Below are positions 17,379-28,328 of a DNA stretch of 29,581 nt, in pieces. The first letter of the stretch is position 1. Every line of letters starts with the position of its first letter. The notes beneath the pieces are model-generated. The model saw only the letters and a program-made list of their open reading frames with translations. It had not been told where the DNA came from and did not search any database. Source of the DNA: Folioceros fuciformis (taxonomy: Eukaryota > Anthocerotophyta > Anthocerotopsida > Anthocerotales); contig JBNGIO010006373.1 of the NCBI GenBank assembly GCA_049999805.1, positions 328,735 through 358,315 of the forward strand, read 5' to 3'. The position numbers and the translations under genes are program-made.

Positions 17379-20300
17379 ATGGCGACTGACTACGGCGGCG
17401 ATGACGACGACACGTGGGACTTGGACCTCCTGGATGACCTGTTGAAGAAGGCTGAGGCGGAGAATGCAGCCAGGCGGGCGTCCCAGGCCCAGTGGGTGGG
17501 GTCGTACAACAATGCTGGTCAATTCCAGACTCCCGCCATCAATCCTGATTACACGAGGAATGCGGAGTTTGTCAGCCAGCTGAGCCATCCAAACTCCTTT
17601 CAGGAAGGGGGAGGCGGGGGCGGAGCGGTTGGTAATCCTGGGTATGGGCAGCAAAGGGATGGCAGTCAGACTCGTCATGGCTCTGTCTCAGGGCAGCTGC
17701 CGTACGGTGCAGGGGTTGGTGGGGGAAAGATTTGGCAGAATTTTCATCAGCAGGGTGGTGCAACGTCAATGGATGAGTCTAGGTCGGCAATGTATAATGT
17801 CAGTCAGCACAGGCACGAAACGGGGAGTGTGCAACAGAACCCGACAGATAGGGTCGTGGGTGGTGGAGGTTTTGCAACTCCTCAGCCTGCGACAATGCAG
17901 AATCGTACTAACCAGAGCTATGGGAACTGGGGGAATTCTGAGCCCATGAAACAGCCAGTCTCATTTGTTGCTCGTGACGGGTATGAGAATATGCCCCCAC
18001 CACCTCCTCCGCCCACGACCAGAGCACAAGGGTTTTCGCAGGAGGCGCGTGCCTGGTCTCAAGGTGGGGGAATGCACCACCAGACGAGCAGGGAGGGCTT
18101 TGATTCTGGTGCAAGGCTAGCTGATGAGGAGAGGAGAAAGCTACTAGAGGAGTTGGCAGAGAAGACTGGTGCTGTCTCCTTGTTGAAGTCTCGCCTTTCT
18201 CAGGTGCATCTGATGCTCTCACTCCACGAGGATATGTGATACTAGGCAAAGTTTTTCAGAATGACTTTGGTTGTTGACTCCTATGCTTTGCCGATACCAG
18301 GCAGACAAGGAGATATATGAGCTGAAGATGCGAGGGAGGCAAAGCAACGGGCATGCAGGGCCAGATCATCAGGTATGAACATCAGCTTGCCATTGTATAG
18401 ATCAGCCTGAGAGTAAGGGCGGCATACTACAAGCTCCCCTTCCTTGAGCAGAATGAAGTGTAGCTGCTTGTCGTCCATGTGCTGTGTCCATCGTGGACAT
18501 GGCATGTGGAGTTGAATTAGATGAACACCTGATGCTAAGGTGACGCTGCAGGATGATACGTATGACCAATATTGGCATCTGCTGACTTCGTTGCTGGAAT
18601 TTTCGACCTGCAGCGGGAGTTGAATCGCATGACATCAGAGCTTCTGTTTAAGGTTGGCTGGGCACCCAATCTCTATGTTGTTCAAAATGACTGAGATTGC
18701 ACTGCGCAAATGATTCTGCGCGTGGGACAGGATCAGGAGCTTTTGGAAGCAAAGAGAGCACGATCAAATAAGGAGGAAGAATTGAAGGCAACTATGGCAG
18801 CTTTGGCTGCGACGAAACAAGAACTTGAATCCTTGAAGCTAAGCAGGTTATAAAAACTACACCTGCTATCATAGGTTTCTGTTGCCGATCTTATTTTATG
18901 TTGTGAATGTGTTGCTTCTGCAGGCAAATTGAACTCGATGAACAAGAGAGACGGCAAGCTCAAATCAATGGTAATGTGAAGGAAGAAGACATGAATATGC
19001 CGGCTCATTCTAGCCCTGTGGCGCATCGAGGGGATCGCAATGCTGAGAGTAAGGTTACCTGTCCCAGTAGACCACCACCAGACTTAGGTTCTCCATCTCA
19101 GTCAAGAAGTATTGTCATTTTGCTTAGATAGAGCTGCTCTGCTTGCCCATGGATCTGGTACCATAAGCAATGCGGCACTGCTGTTCACAGGTGGTGTGTC
19201 TGCCAAGGGCAAAGAGAAAGTGGATTCTGATGTGCAGGTACGCTGGGATTAGGTTTCAGTGAGAAAATTGAGGCTCAAACATCCAGCTAAAATCTCATGG
19301 TGTGTGCTTCTGGTATAGACTGAAGAAACTGTATCAGCAAGGGCTGACGTCCCCTCTGAGGCTGCAGTTGAAGAAGCTGGGGTAACAGCACCAGATCTAG
19401 CGAGTCAGAGAATATCGGAAACTAAGTACATGTTGCAACAACTATGGGGACTGCAAGTCGTAAAGGAAGACACTGTGGGCATTCTTCCGAAACTGCTAAC
19501 AGCTTCTCGCCAGGAAGTTTATGTTTTGCTCAATGCAGCGGATTCAGGTGTCCAGGATGCTCCGCAGCAGCAGGACGCTGCAACTGTCATCTTTTCAGGT
19601 ACCCAGAGCAGAAAACGAAAGAGTGCTGACAGTGCACAGTCAGACGCTTTGCCATCTACCTCGTCGAAACTTCACAGTGCAATCTCAAAGGTATTGACTC
19701 GCACTTCGGAGGAGCAGCTGAGCGTTGAGCTTGTTTCCTGGAGTTGATTGTCGAATTGTTTGATCAATTGTGAGAATTATCTGAAAATGGGTCTACAATT
19801 GGTCAGCTTGCTAGCAATGCGTGGTGAAAATGATTTGCCTCTTGTTTACTGATCTGTTCTTGCCTGCTGTGTAGATAGCCAGCAGGACAGCATCGCCCGT
19901 GACCATTATTGCTCCCTTGTTGGAGTTCTGCCATGCCACGGATGTTAGTCTCTCTTGGACCTCTGTAGGATAATGTGAACTTCTGAGAAACAGGGCTTTT
20001 AGGGCAATTAACTCCTCTTGGCTGTTTGTTGACAGCCAGAAGTGGTGTGGTGTGCGCTGCATACTCTGCGACACGTGTTGCAACAGGACAGCTTGTGCCG
20101 AGATGCAGTGCTTGACGGGTATGTTAAAGTTGGGCACACAAGCAGCATGTGAAGGTGTTTTAACGTCTTGGTGGCTAGAAATGTTTTCTCACAGATGCCT
20201 CTGTTGTGAAAAACAGCCTTTCTCACTCCAACATTGAAAGACAAACAGGCTCCCTTGGCCCTGTTGGCCTGCATGACGGTTATGCAAGACAGGGTTGGTG

Positions 20301-22088
20301 GATACATAAGAATGGCTCAACATCTGCTACGGGTGTTCCAGTTTTCTCCTCCCCAAGAATTTTAAGCCAAATTAAGGGGCAGGAGAATGTGAAGGCAGAC
20401 ACAGTGGTCTCAAGACAGTCATTAGCGAAGGACCAGGACCATGTAGAGGGTCGGCAAGAAAACGTAACAGAACCTCAGATTTCAGAAGATCAAGACCCGT
20501 CGGAGACCGCAGATATGTCCGTTTGGAATAATGCTTTCATAGCCTGGATATTCAGTAGGATATCCAGTTCAACCAATCCTCAGCTTGCAGCTGAGGCGGC
20601 TGCCATTATCAAGCTTCTCGTAGCTCACACTGAAGCGCTTACCACTAGAAGACGGTTAGTTTTTGTTGCCGGATCCCTTTCTACAACTACTTCTCTAGTT
20701 AGCCCCGTCGTCATTGTGAATCCATGTGAGCCTTTGTTTTGCTTGCAGGTTTGGCATTTTGCTATTTAATGGCAGTTTAGCTTCCCTACTGCAGAAGAGG
20801 GCTGAGCCTGAGGTTCAACATTGCGCCGTTAGAATTGTTCTCCTGTTGTTGCATTGTGAGTAGCTTGCTGGTCTTTCGGTTTCGGTTTGGCATTCCACAT
20901 CTTTCGCGGGGGTTCATCTTGATTGAAATCGGCGGGGAAACCTCGCATGACATGTGTGACGAGTGTCCGCCAGGTCCTGAGATCTACAAGAGCTTCTGCA
21001 CAACTAGCAATGTTCGTGAAAAAACGGCGACTGGAACCATGGAAGATTGCGGCAACCTGGAAGCCAGGGCTCCGGAGGATATGGAGGTAGACAACGGGCT
21101 CGAGGAGAGAACGGAGGGAAGAGAGGTGACAACTGAAGAGGGCAAGCATGAGGCAACTCCTGCTACAGCTCCTGCGGACGGTGCTGAGGACATATTGGAC
21201 GGCCTGTCCGCTTGCTTGACTTTCACTGGGACCAGACTGGAGGTACATCCTATTGGACGTGCATGGTTTACCCCGTGAGTGTTCCATCCCTCTCTCAGGT
21301 CTAAATACTGTGACATCCTGCAGGAGTATTCCCTTCGAAGAAGTGCTGTGCGAGTTTTAACTTTTCTGGCCTCATCCGGGGACATGGGGGCTGCAACCTT
21401 ATTACATACATTGCAAGCCTCCCGTGCGTGCAAGCAGGAGTTGTCAAAGAAGATTCAAAAGGAGGGACACAATGCAAGAGACTCCCCTGATGCTGTTCCG
21501 TTGAAGAAAGGAAATGGCAGAGGTAGTGGAGTCAGAGTTAGCACCTCTAAAAGCCAAGCTAAAGCCAGTGGCACTCAGAAAACAAACTCCCTTCCATGGC
21601 AGCTTGTTTCCTTGATTGATTCAGAGCTTGATGCTGAGGAGGAGGAGGAACACAGGCTGAGGTCCACCAGATCAGAGGCCAATGCGGAAAGGTGTACGAC
21701 ACTGACTTTTGTCTTGGTACCTCATACAGTGCCTTCATTTGCGATGGGCTAACCATGACCTTCTCTGCCTTGCAGAACAAGCTTGCTCCGAGAAGCTTTG
21801 GCTCTGCTGTCCCGCCTGACAGCGCTGCCAACCACGGCCTCAACAATTTTGTCATCGCTAACACTCACGAGCCATACTTTAAGACAGAGCCTGAGCGTCG
21901 CAAACAGGCTCATTAGCAGGTGTTACACCCCACATGTTACAAGATCCCAGAGACTTTCAGCTCAGTTTGCCGACATGAGCGAACTAGCCAAGGGTCTTAG
22001 GGAAAGGATATTGTCATCTGTACCTTCGCCATCAACCCAAGATCCAGCACCCAGTGGAAAGGAACTTCAAGAGGCACTAGCCTCCTAA
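17379..22088 (+). CDS. SUV2: SUV2/ATRIP-like DNA-damage checkpoint protein, 14 exons
   Basis: ATRIP (SUV2 in Arabidopsis) is the obligate partner of the ATR kinase and recruits it to RPA-coated single-stranded DNA. Exons: 17379-18203, 18301-18372, 18614-18652, 18731-18846, 18924-19048, 19191-19237, 19319-19690, 19875-19943, 20036-20118, 20217-20654, 20749-20855, 20974-21242, 21324-21691, 21776-22088. All borders are GT-AG with agreeing phase, giving 1080 residues. The N-terminus is acidic (DDDDTWDLDLLDDLL), like the RPA-binding patch of ATRIP. A Gly/Gln-rich stretch follows, then a coiled coil from about 245 to 370 (EERRKLLEELAEKT, TSELLFKDQELLEAKRAR). Helical repeats follow (MLQQLWGLQVVKEDTVGILP, ASPVTIIAPLLEFCHATD), ending with REALALLSRLTALPTTAST and a VANRLISR segment that matches the plant SUV2 end. 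It is longer than the Arabidopsis protein (roughly 650 residues), mainly by linkers. Exon choice in 18.3-19.3 kb is least certain. Confidence 0.85.
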
Positions 22089-23060
22089 GTAACTCCGGCT
22101 GCTTTGCAACGTTCCCTGTGTCTGTCTTCGTGTGAACTCAACCCACCCCTCGGTTCCAGATCATTGAAGGGTGCAGGAAAATTTGAACAACCCAGGACAG
22201 CAGGACACAGATATGGCTGGCCAGGGATTCACAGCTCCTCAGACGCATGCATGGCTTGCAGGACGTGAGAATGGCCGTCTCTAGTACTGGACCCTGCGCT
22301 GTGCGTGTTTGGTAGGGCTGAAACGTTTATTGTCTTCACGCTCCGAGTGTCCGTGATAGCTACAGTCCAGCGGCTCACTGCTGCTCCAGCTCCTGCTGAT
22401 CTGCAGCTCGGTCCTGGAGCGCTGCCCGGCTGCTTTGCCCGCTGTTGCTGTCCCGCAAGAATGAATGCAAGGGGCGTGGATTCAGCGTCACCACAGGACT
22501 CTCCCGTTCAGCAGTTATTGCGGTTATCCAGGTGGACATGTCCCAGGTCCTGGAAACTCTGGGCCACACTGCCAGTAGTCGGTGACTGGCCTTTGTCATC
22601 CCACCCTACGGAAAGAAATTCTGAAAAGCGCGCGCCCACGAGCAAAAGTGCAAAGCAGAAGGGCAGTACTCCGACACAACCTGGGTGGGACACCGTAGGC
22701 GGTGTAGATGAATGTGGACGAGCTCAGTTCCTCCTGCCTTTACTCTGATCCATGACCTCTCCCTTTCAGTAGCTGGTTCACTTACACAATGAGTAAAGAA
22801 TGCGTCCGGAGATCTCCCTAGAGTAGATGATGGTTCACGCGCCATGGAGGAAAGAAGCCGTTCCATATTATCTCTCTAGATTAGCTATACATATACAATT
22901 ATCACAATATGTCTCTCTGCATGTACATGCATTCTTTGATTAGCTATACCCTTTGATTGCTTGGAGTACTGATTGTGCACTTTACAAAAACTTTTTCATA
23001 CTCTCCTTGTGAAAGAACAATTCCATACACTCCTCATTTTGTTTCTTGTCAGCCATCAAC
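22089..23060. other. Gene-free interval downstream of SUV2/ATRIP
   Basis: The first few hundred bases are probably the 3' untranslated region. A + frame at 22305-22748 (147 codons) has no recognisable motif and is unlikely to be coding. From about 22860 the base composition becomes AT-rich. Confidence 0.45.
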
Positions 23061-23071
23061 ATATTCATTTG

Positions 23072-23290
23072 GACAATGGCAGAGTCCACTTCTCTTTATG
23101 TTCGTTGTCAGCCGACAATGGCAGAGTCCACTTTTCTTTATGTTTGTTGTCTGCCGACAATGGCAAAGTCCACTTCTCATAAGGTTTCATGTCAGATGCA
23201 TATTTCATGTTATATGACAACATGTTCATGTGTCCGCTAACAACAGCAAAGTCCACTTCTCGTAAGGTTTAATGTCGAATGCAAGTTTCA
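23072..23290 (+). repeat. 42-bp tandem repeats
   Basis: Units beginning gacaatggca(g/a)agtccactt start at 23072, 23114 and 23156, exactly 42 bp apart. A diverged fourth copy (aacaacagcaaagtccactt) starts at about 23239, after an interval of 83 bp, about two units. Confidence 0.85.
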
Positions 23291-23667
23291 TGTCATACGC
23301 CAACATGTTCTAGACACTACAACCACCAAATCTACTTCTCTAACAACTACAGCGTCCATACATTTATTGCTTTTGAAAGGTTGCCTTGAGCTCCAAACAC
23401 TTTGGCCTTCTCGTTTTTTTGGAAAGGTTCAATTGATGCTCTTCTCACCTCTTTACAATTTCCCTATGTGTATACAAACATCTTGGCCCTCTACTTACCT
23501 TTTGAAGAATAGTTCTTCTCTTGTATACCTTTTTTGAGGACTATTCCTCTTACCTTTTGCTTTTGAGAAACATTCCTCCTCCTACCTTTCCACGTACATA
23601 AGTAAGTAAATTGTCATCAATGTGAGGTACACACAATATAGGTTTGGTAGAAAACAAGGTCTTGCAA

Positions 23668-24130
23668 ACAAATCCTTTGCACTCCCTGTTCCTCCAATGT
23701 ACAAACGCATCCTCTGCACTCTTTGTTCCTCCAACGTACAAATTGCCACTTGTAGAGATGATCGATCACGTGGCATTCCTTGTTCCTTGTACTTTGCCAC
23801 TTGTACAGATGATCACATTGTACTCCTTGNNNNNNNNNNTTCCTTGTACTTTGCCACTTGTACAGATGATCACATTGTACTCCTTGTTCCTTGGAGACAT
23901 CCTTTGTACTCTTATTCCTTGCACTTTGCCACTCGTACAGGTGATCACATTGCACTCCTTGTTCCTTGATGACATCCCTCGTACTCTTGTTCCTTGCACT
24001 TTCGCAATCGTACAGGTGATCACATTGCACTCCTTGTTCCTTGCCGACATCCCTTGTACTCTTGTTCCTTGCACATCACACTTCTTGTTCTTGGGAGACA
24101 TCTCTTGAACTCTTGCTCCTTGTACTTTGC
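23668..24130. repeat. 75-bp minisatellite containing a 10-N gap
   Basis: The string cattg(c/t)actccttgttccttg recurs at 23873, 23948 and 24023, exactly 75 bp apart, with diverged and partial copies on both sides. Ten N residues at 23830-23839 interrupt the array. A shorter duplication of about 37 bp (gcactc..gttcctccaa(t/c)gtacaaa) sits at about 23677-23750. Because 75 is divisible by three and stops are lacking, the minus strand stays open for more than 120 codons; this is best explained by the repeat and not by a gene. Confidence 0.85.
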
Positions 24131-24467
24131 CGTTGTACACATGATCACGTCCCTCCTACTAAAAACCTCAACTGCCATGCTCGTCAACATGTTCCTACCC
24201 AAGTTAACCCTAGGTATTGAAATGATGCTAACATGTTCAAAAGAGTCGTCACCTAATATGCAAAGGAAGCTTGGCGAGATATTATATCTAAATCGCATTG
24301 AGTGTAGTACATGCATGGATGACAAAAGAATATTTAGTGTTCATGTAAAATGCATAGAAATATGAAATGTACATATATGTACGTTTATGTAACTATGTGA
24401 TAATGTAAAAAACTAATATGACACCATACAACCAGAAAGAGAGTAGAAAAAATCGTTCCGTAGTGCC

Positions 24468-24560
24468 TGCCGCGCGCTTTTCCCGTAGTGCATCCCACCC
24501 TGCCGCGCGCTTTTCCCGTAGTGCATCCCACCCTGCCGCGCGCATCCCCGTAGTGCATTC
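24468..24560. repeat. 33-bp GC-rich tandem repeat
   Basis: tgccgcgcgc starts at 24468, 24501 and 24534, followed by cccgtagtgcatcccaccc in the later units. The period is exactly 33 bp over nearly three copies. Confidence 0.85.
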
Positions 24561-24870
24561 CATAACATCCCTCTTTCCCTAACGAGGGAACTCCGAGGCT
24601 ATGAATTGGTTTGGACACTGACACACATGTACACAGGACAAGGCTCATCAGCGCGCGCTTGAGAAGCCGGTGCGCCATGGACGGGCCATTCAATGGCGGC
24701 GAGAGCTGATGACAAAGCGCGGTACTGCGTTCATGCGTGCCGCCTGCCGCGAAAGCTGCAGCTACACCGGCACACATTCAATGCGAGTTCAATACGAGCC
24801 AGTACCGGAAGGCGGAGTGGAAGGATGTGTCCCGCCCTGGTTTGCCTGCCGCTGATCGCTCCATATGATG

Positions 24871-24888
24871 GAGATCTGCACAGATCTC
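24871..24888. repeat. Short inverted repeat
   Basis: GAGATCTG, two bases, then CAGATCTC: eight perfectly complementary bases each side of CA. It lies in the gene-free region before the DWF1-like gene. Confidence 0.6.
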
Positions 24889-24964
24889 TCCACCACGCCG
24901 GGTCGCTAGTTTAATGCCAGTGGGTGTCTGCTAATCTGCTTGCAACGCAGCAGCAGCATTATAA

Positions 24965-25110
24965 GCAGCGGCGGCTCGAACCGCAGACCTCCAGCTCCTA
25001 GAGTTAACTGCCTTAACCAGGATTTGCAGATCTCAAGGACCAAGTTGTCGCTGCATTTGTCGAGGTGAGCAGACCTCAAGTTCCTGGAGTTAACGGCTCA
25101 ACCAAGGTGG
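24965..25110 (-). repeat. Two tRNA-like (SINE-like) segments, minus strand
   Basis: On the minus strand, TGGTTAAGGCAG (25019-25008) resembles the RNA polymerase III A box and GGTTCGAGCC (24982-24973) matches the B box. A second segment (25105-25070) has a similar A-box-like TTGGTTGAGCCG. Both then share GTTAACTC(T/C)AGGA(G/A)CT(G/T)GAGGTCTGC, but the second lacks a B box. Spacing between boxes in the first is about 25 bases, tighter than a normal tRNA, and I could not fold a full cloverleaf. A degenerate tRNA-derived repeat is more likely than a working tRNA gene. Confidence 0.35.
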
Positions 25111-25859
25111 TGAATGACGAACATGTTGTTGGTTAGCGCACCGCCAAGTGAAGCGCAAATACACCTGTAGGCTGTAGACTAAGTGAGAAGCACAGCACAG
25201 CACAGCACAAAACAAAACACACCTGTAGACTGAAAAAGTGAAGCACAAACAAAAAAAAAGAGTGGACGAGAACCGGCGGTCGGATCTTGGCGTGATATTG
25301 TGTCCGTGTCAGTTACCGGAATTTCCCCCCTTCCACGGACGCCGTCTTCTTCGTCGGCTGCCCACGGTCTTTCGTTGCCTTTGGCGCGGCCTCGGGCTGG
25401 AGCCCGGAGGCCGTGAGACCTTGTTTGTGGATTGTTCAAGTTGCATGATTGAGACGGGAGAAGGCTAAAAGCAAGACCGTCACCGGGCGCTGCCTCCGTC
25501 CCTCACCAACCGTCTTTTATGCGCCTGGCCCATGAGGGGCAGAGGGGGGCGAGGCCATTCACTCCGGCTCAGCCTGCCTGCCTGCGTCGCAGGGACAAGA
25601 AGGAGCATCGACTGGCTCTATCAGCTCGACCGGTCCCTGTTGCGGGAAAGCAACTGCAGCCGCTGTACTGCTCTCGTATGGTGCAATAAATGCTTGCCCG
25701 GCCCGGGCGGGCGTGAAATGCTTCAAAACGGCACACGCCAAGATCGTTGAGCGCCAGCTGCTTCATACGGTTTTGCTTCCTCGGTTAAGCTTCTTGGAAT
25801 CGGGAGAGGAGTCCATCCCATCACCCCGCAGCCTGCAGTGGTGGGAATTTTTCTTGTGC
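25111..25859. other. Upstream region of the DWF1-like gene
   Basis: No gene seen. There is a short agcac/acagcac simple repeat at about 25190-25210 and a duplicated cacctgtag(g/a)ct with nearby A-rich sequence. The remainder is GC-richer and presumably contains promoter and leader. Confidence 0.45.
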
Positions 25860-25886
25860 CACGTGATCGGTGCTGGAGGTCACGTG
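25860..25886 (+). promoter_or_regulatory. Two G-boxes just before the DWF1-like start
   Basis: CACGTG occurs at 25860-25865 and 25881-25886, the second ending 14 bp before the ATG. CACGTG is bound by bHLH and bZIP factors, including brassinosteroid and light regulators. The position is probably within the leader, so regulatory use is uncertain. Confidence 0.4.
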
Positions 25887-25900
25887 AGGAGGAGAGCGAG

Positions 25901-28063
25901 ATGGGGAAGGAGGTCGGCAGCGGTGAGAGGCAGGTGGCGGGGCGGCCACCGCGGCCTCGGCGCCCGCCCTCCATAGTCGACTTCATCATCCAGTTCCGGT
26001 GGGTTTTTGTTATCCCGGTGCTATTGCCGGCGTCCTTCCTCTTCTACCAGTACATGCGGTGGAGGGCGGCGATCCAGGCGTTCCTGCACGGGCCGCCCAC
26101 CGAGGCGGGGCACAGGCGGAAGGTGCAGCGGGTGCAAGACCGCGTGGTGGCGCGGAATCGGGTGAAGTCCCCCGGTCTCATCTGCACGGGGAGGAGACCG
26201 TGGCTTGGGGTGAGCATCCGCAATTCCGAGCACAAGCGCTGCGCGTACAAGTACCCGGTGGATCTGGGGGCACTGTCGTCCGTTGTATGGATCGACGCGG
26301 AGCGGAGGGTGATAAAATGCGAGCCCATGGTGACCATGGCGGAGGTGAGCGCCGCCACGCTCCCGCTGGGCCTGGCGCCCGAGGTGCTGCCGGAGCTGGA
26401 CGACCTCACCGTGGGAGGCGTCATCAACGGATACGGCATCGAGGGGAGCAGCCACATCTACGGCTTGTTTGCGGAGTCGTGCTCCGCGTTTGAGATGGTG
26501 TTGGCGGATGGAAGGCTTGTGCGGGCTACTGCGGACAACGACTTCAGCGACCTGTTTCGGGCCGTTCCCTGGTCGCATGGCTCACTGGGCCTGGTTGTCG
26601 CCGCGGAGTTCCGGCTCATACCGGTGAAGGATTACATGCAGGTGACTTACACACCTGTCAAGGGCAGTTTGCGGGATATTGGGAGGGAGTACAAGAGGCT
26701 CTTCTGTCCCCCTGACATGGATCAGGATAACAAGGAGAAGGTGAGGCTTCAACTTCTGTTCCATTGTTTTCGTCGAAGGAAGGGAGGAATCGAGGCTGCT
26801 CGCCTGCTACTGTCTGTCAGTGCCGATCATGGTTCGTCGTGTCGTTTGTTTGCCAGGTGCCCGATTTCGTGGAGGGAATCATTTTTTCTGAGAGCACGGC
26901 CGTGATCACCACTGGAAGGTATGCGACGAAGGAGGAAGCTAAGCGGAAGGGCAATGTCATCAACAACTTCGGGTGGTGGTTTAAGCCGTGGTTTCACATC
27001 CACACGGCAACTGCTCTGGAGAGGGGGCCGTTCGTGGAGTATGTTCCTGTGCGGCAGTACTATCATCGCCACACGCGCTCTCTGTACTGGGAGGGAGGGC
27101 TTGTCGTGCCCATGGGGAATCATCCATTGTTCCGTTTCTTCCTGGGCTGGCTCATGCCTCCTAAGGTGAGATCTAACTTGCAGGATGTTGTGTGTGATAT
27201 GATTGGATGGGCGTAACTCACGGTTTTCGCATCATGATGGTTTAACTTGCACATGGATGATGGACTGACGAACGCCAAACAGGTCAGCATGCTGAAGCTG
27301 ACCACGAGTCCAGCTATCCAGAATTACTACCAGCAGCGGCATGCCTGTCAGGACATGCTCGTGCCAAACCACAAACTTGAAGAGTGCCTGGAATTCTGCG
27401 ACATAAACTTCGAGGTGTGCAAGTTCTTGTCCTTTATCTAATTGTGCTCTGCTAGCATGCAAAGAACAGAGAAGGCAAACTCCACAACCTCTAAATTCTA
27501 TGGAGTCCTTGTTCGACTGTGTCTTTAATTGCAGACGTACCCCCTATGGCTGTGCCCTCATCGGCTGTTCAAAGGACCACTGCCCACGATGCTACAGACG
27601 GAGCCTGGATACGAGCTCAACAAACAGCCCGGCGACACCGACAAGGCACAAATGTGGTGCGACGTTGGCATTTGGGGCGTCCCTGGACCAGTCCTGAGGC
27701 AGGAGGTGTGGGACGGCATACAAGCGACTAAGGACATGGAGAAGTGGCTACTCGATAACGGCTGTTACCAGTGTCTTTATGCTGTTGTTGAGCAGTCTGA
27801 AGAGGACTTTTGGACCATGTTCGACCCGACTTTGTATAACCAAGTCCGTAAAAAGTAAGCACCCTCTGCTCTGCTCTCCTCGCATCAATGCACGTAGCTG
27901 ACCTGTTGAAGGTTGTGCTCTTAAGACAAGCTTGCTGAGCTTATTGGGCTTCATGCTCGTTTGCAGGTATGGAGCCGAAGGTGTATTCATGTCCGCCTAC
28001 TACAAAGTGTCGAGCAGCAAGAAGAGCAAGGTATCTGCCGTGACGCCCAAGAAGACAAATTGA
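25901..28063 (+). CDS. DWF1: DWF1/DIMINUTO-type delta(24)-sterol reductase, 5 exons
   Basis: This FAD-dependent membrane enzyme acts on the C-24 side-chain double bond during phytosterol (campesterol/sitosterol) synthesis, upstream of brassinosteroids. Exons 25901-26740, 26857-27165, 27283-27414, 27535-27854 and 27967-28063 join by GT-AG in phase to 565 residues; the Arabidopsis enzyme has about 561. A hydrophobic anchor lies at residues 34-52 (WVFVIPVLLPASFLFYQYM), after a basic N-terminus. The FAD-binding region is shown by ELDDLTVGGVINGYGIEGSS followed by HIYGLFAES. Later landmarks are VPDFVEG, NNFGWWFKPWF, YYHRHTRSLYWEG, GWLMPPKVSMLK, YPLWLCPHRLFK, GDTDKAQMW and YGAEGVFMSAYYK. An in-frame ATG at 25838 would add 21 residues; I chose 25901 because it fits the family and follows the G-boxes. 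The 3' end faces the SHR-like gene, 265 bp away. Confidence 0.95.
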
Positions 28064-28328
28064 GCATAGATTAGGGATCAGCACTTGCGGTCCTGCCCCT
28101 GTCCCCACTCGTCCCAGTCATGGAGTATAGATGAAAGTAGTCACTTCAATAGGTGTTTCAGTCGTTGATCTGAAGCAGCTTTTCTTCTCCTCCCATGCAA
28201 TGTGACCTACTTCCTCTTCCACTATTATCCAGTGTGTGTGAAGAGGCAACGGTGCACTCCCCTGAGACGCTGGCCGGCAGAGCCCGGCGTTGGGAGTACT
28301 GTACATTGATCAACTTTTAGCGATGGCA

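Noticed and set aside
22305-22748. 147-codon open frame on + downstream of the SUV2/ATRIP gene
   Set aside because: No motif or family resemblance, irregular composition, no flanking splice pattern; more likely 3' untranslated or intergenic sequence.
23766-24140. 124-codon minus frame with a 25-residue repeat (KVQGTRV, RNKECNV)
   Set aside because: Explained by a 75-bp minisatellite without stops; it also runs across an N gap.
24970-25020. A functional tRNA gene on the minus strand
   Set aside because: The B box is good and the A box fair, but the spacing is too short and no full cloverleaf could be folded by eye.
25838-25900. Upstream in-frame ATG for the DWF1-like protein
   Set aside because: The extra 21 residues do not match the family N-terminus, and the stretch contains the G-boxes; the ATG at 25901 fits the family length.
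26021-26578. 185-codon minus frame within DWF1 exon 1
   Set aside because: Shadow of a GC-rich coding exon; the + frame matches a known enzyme throughout.
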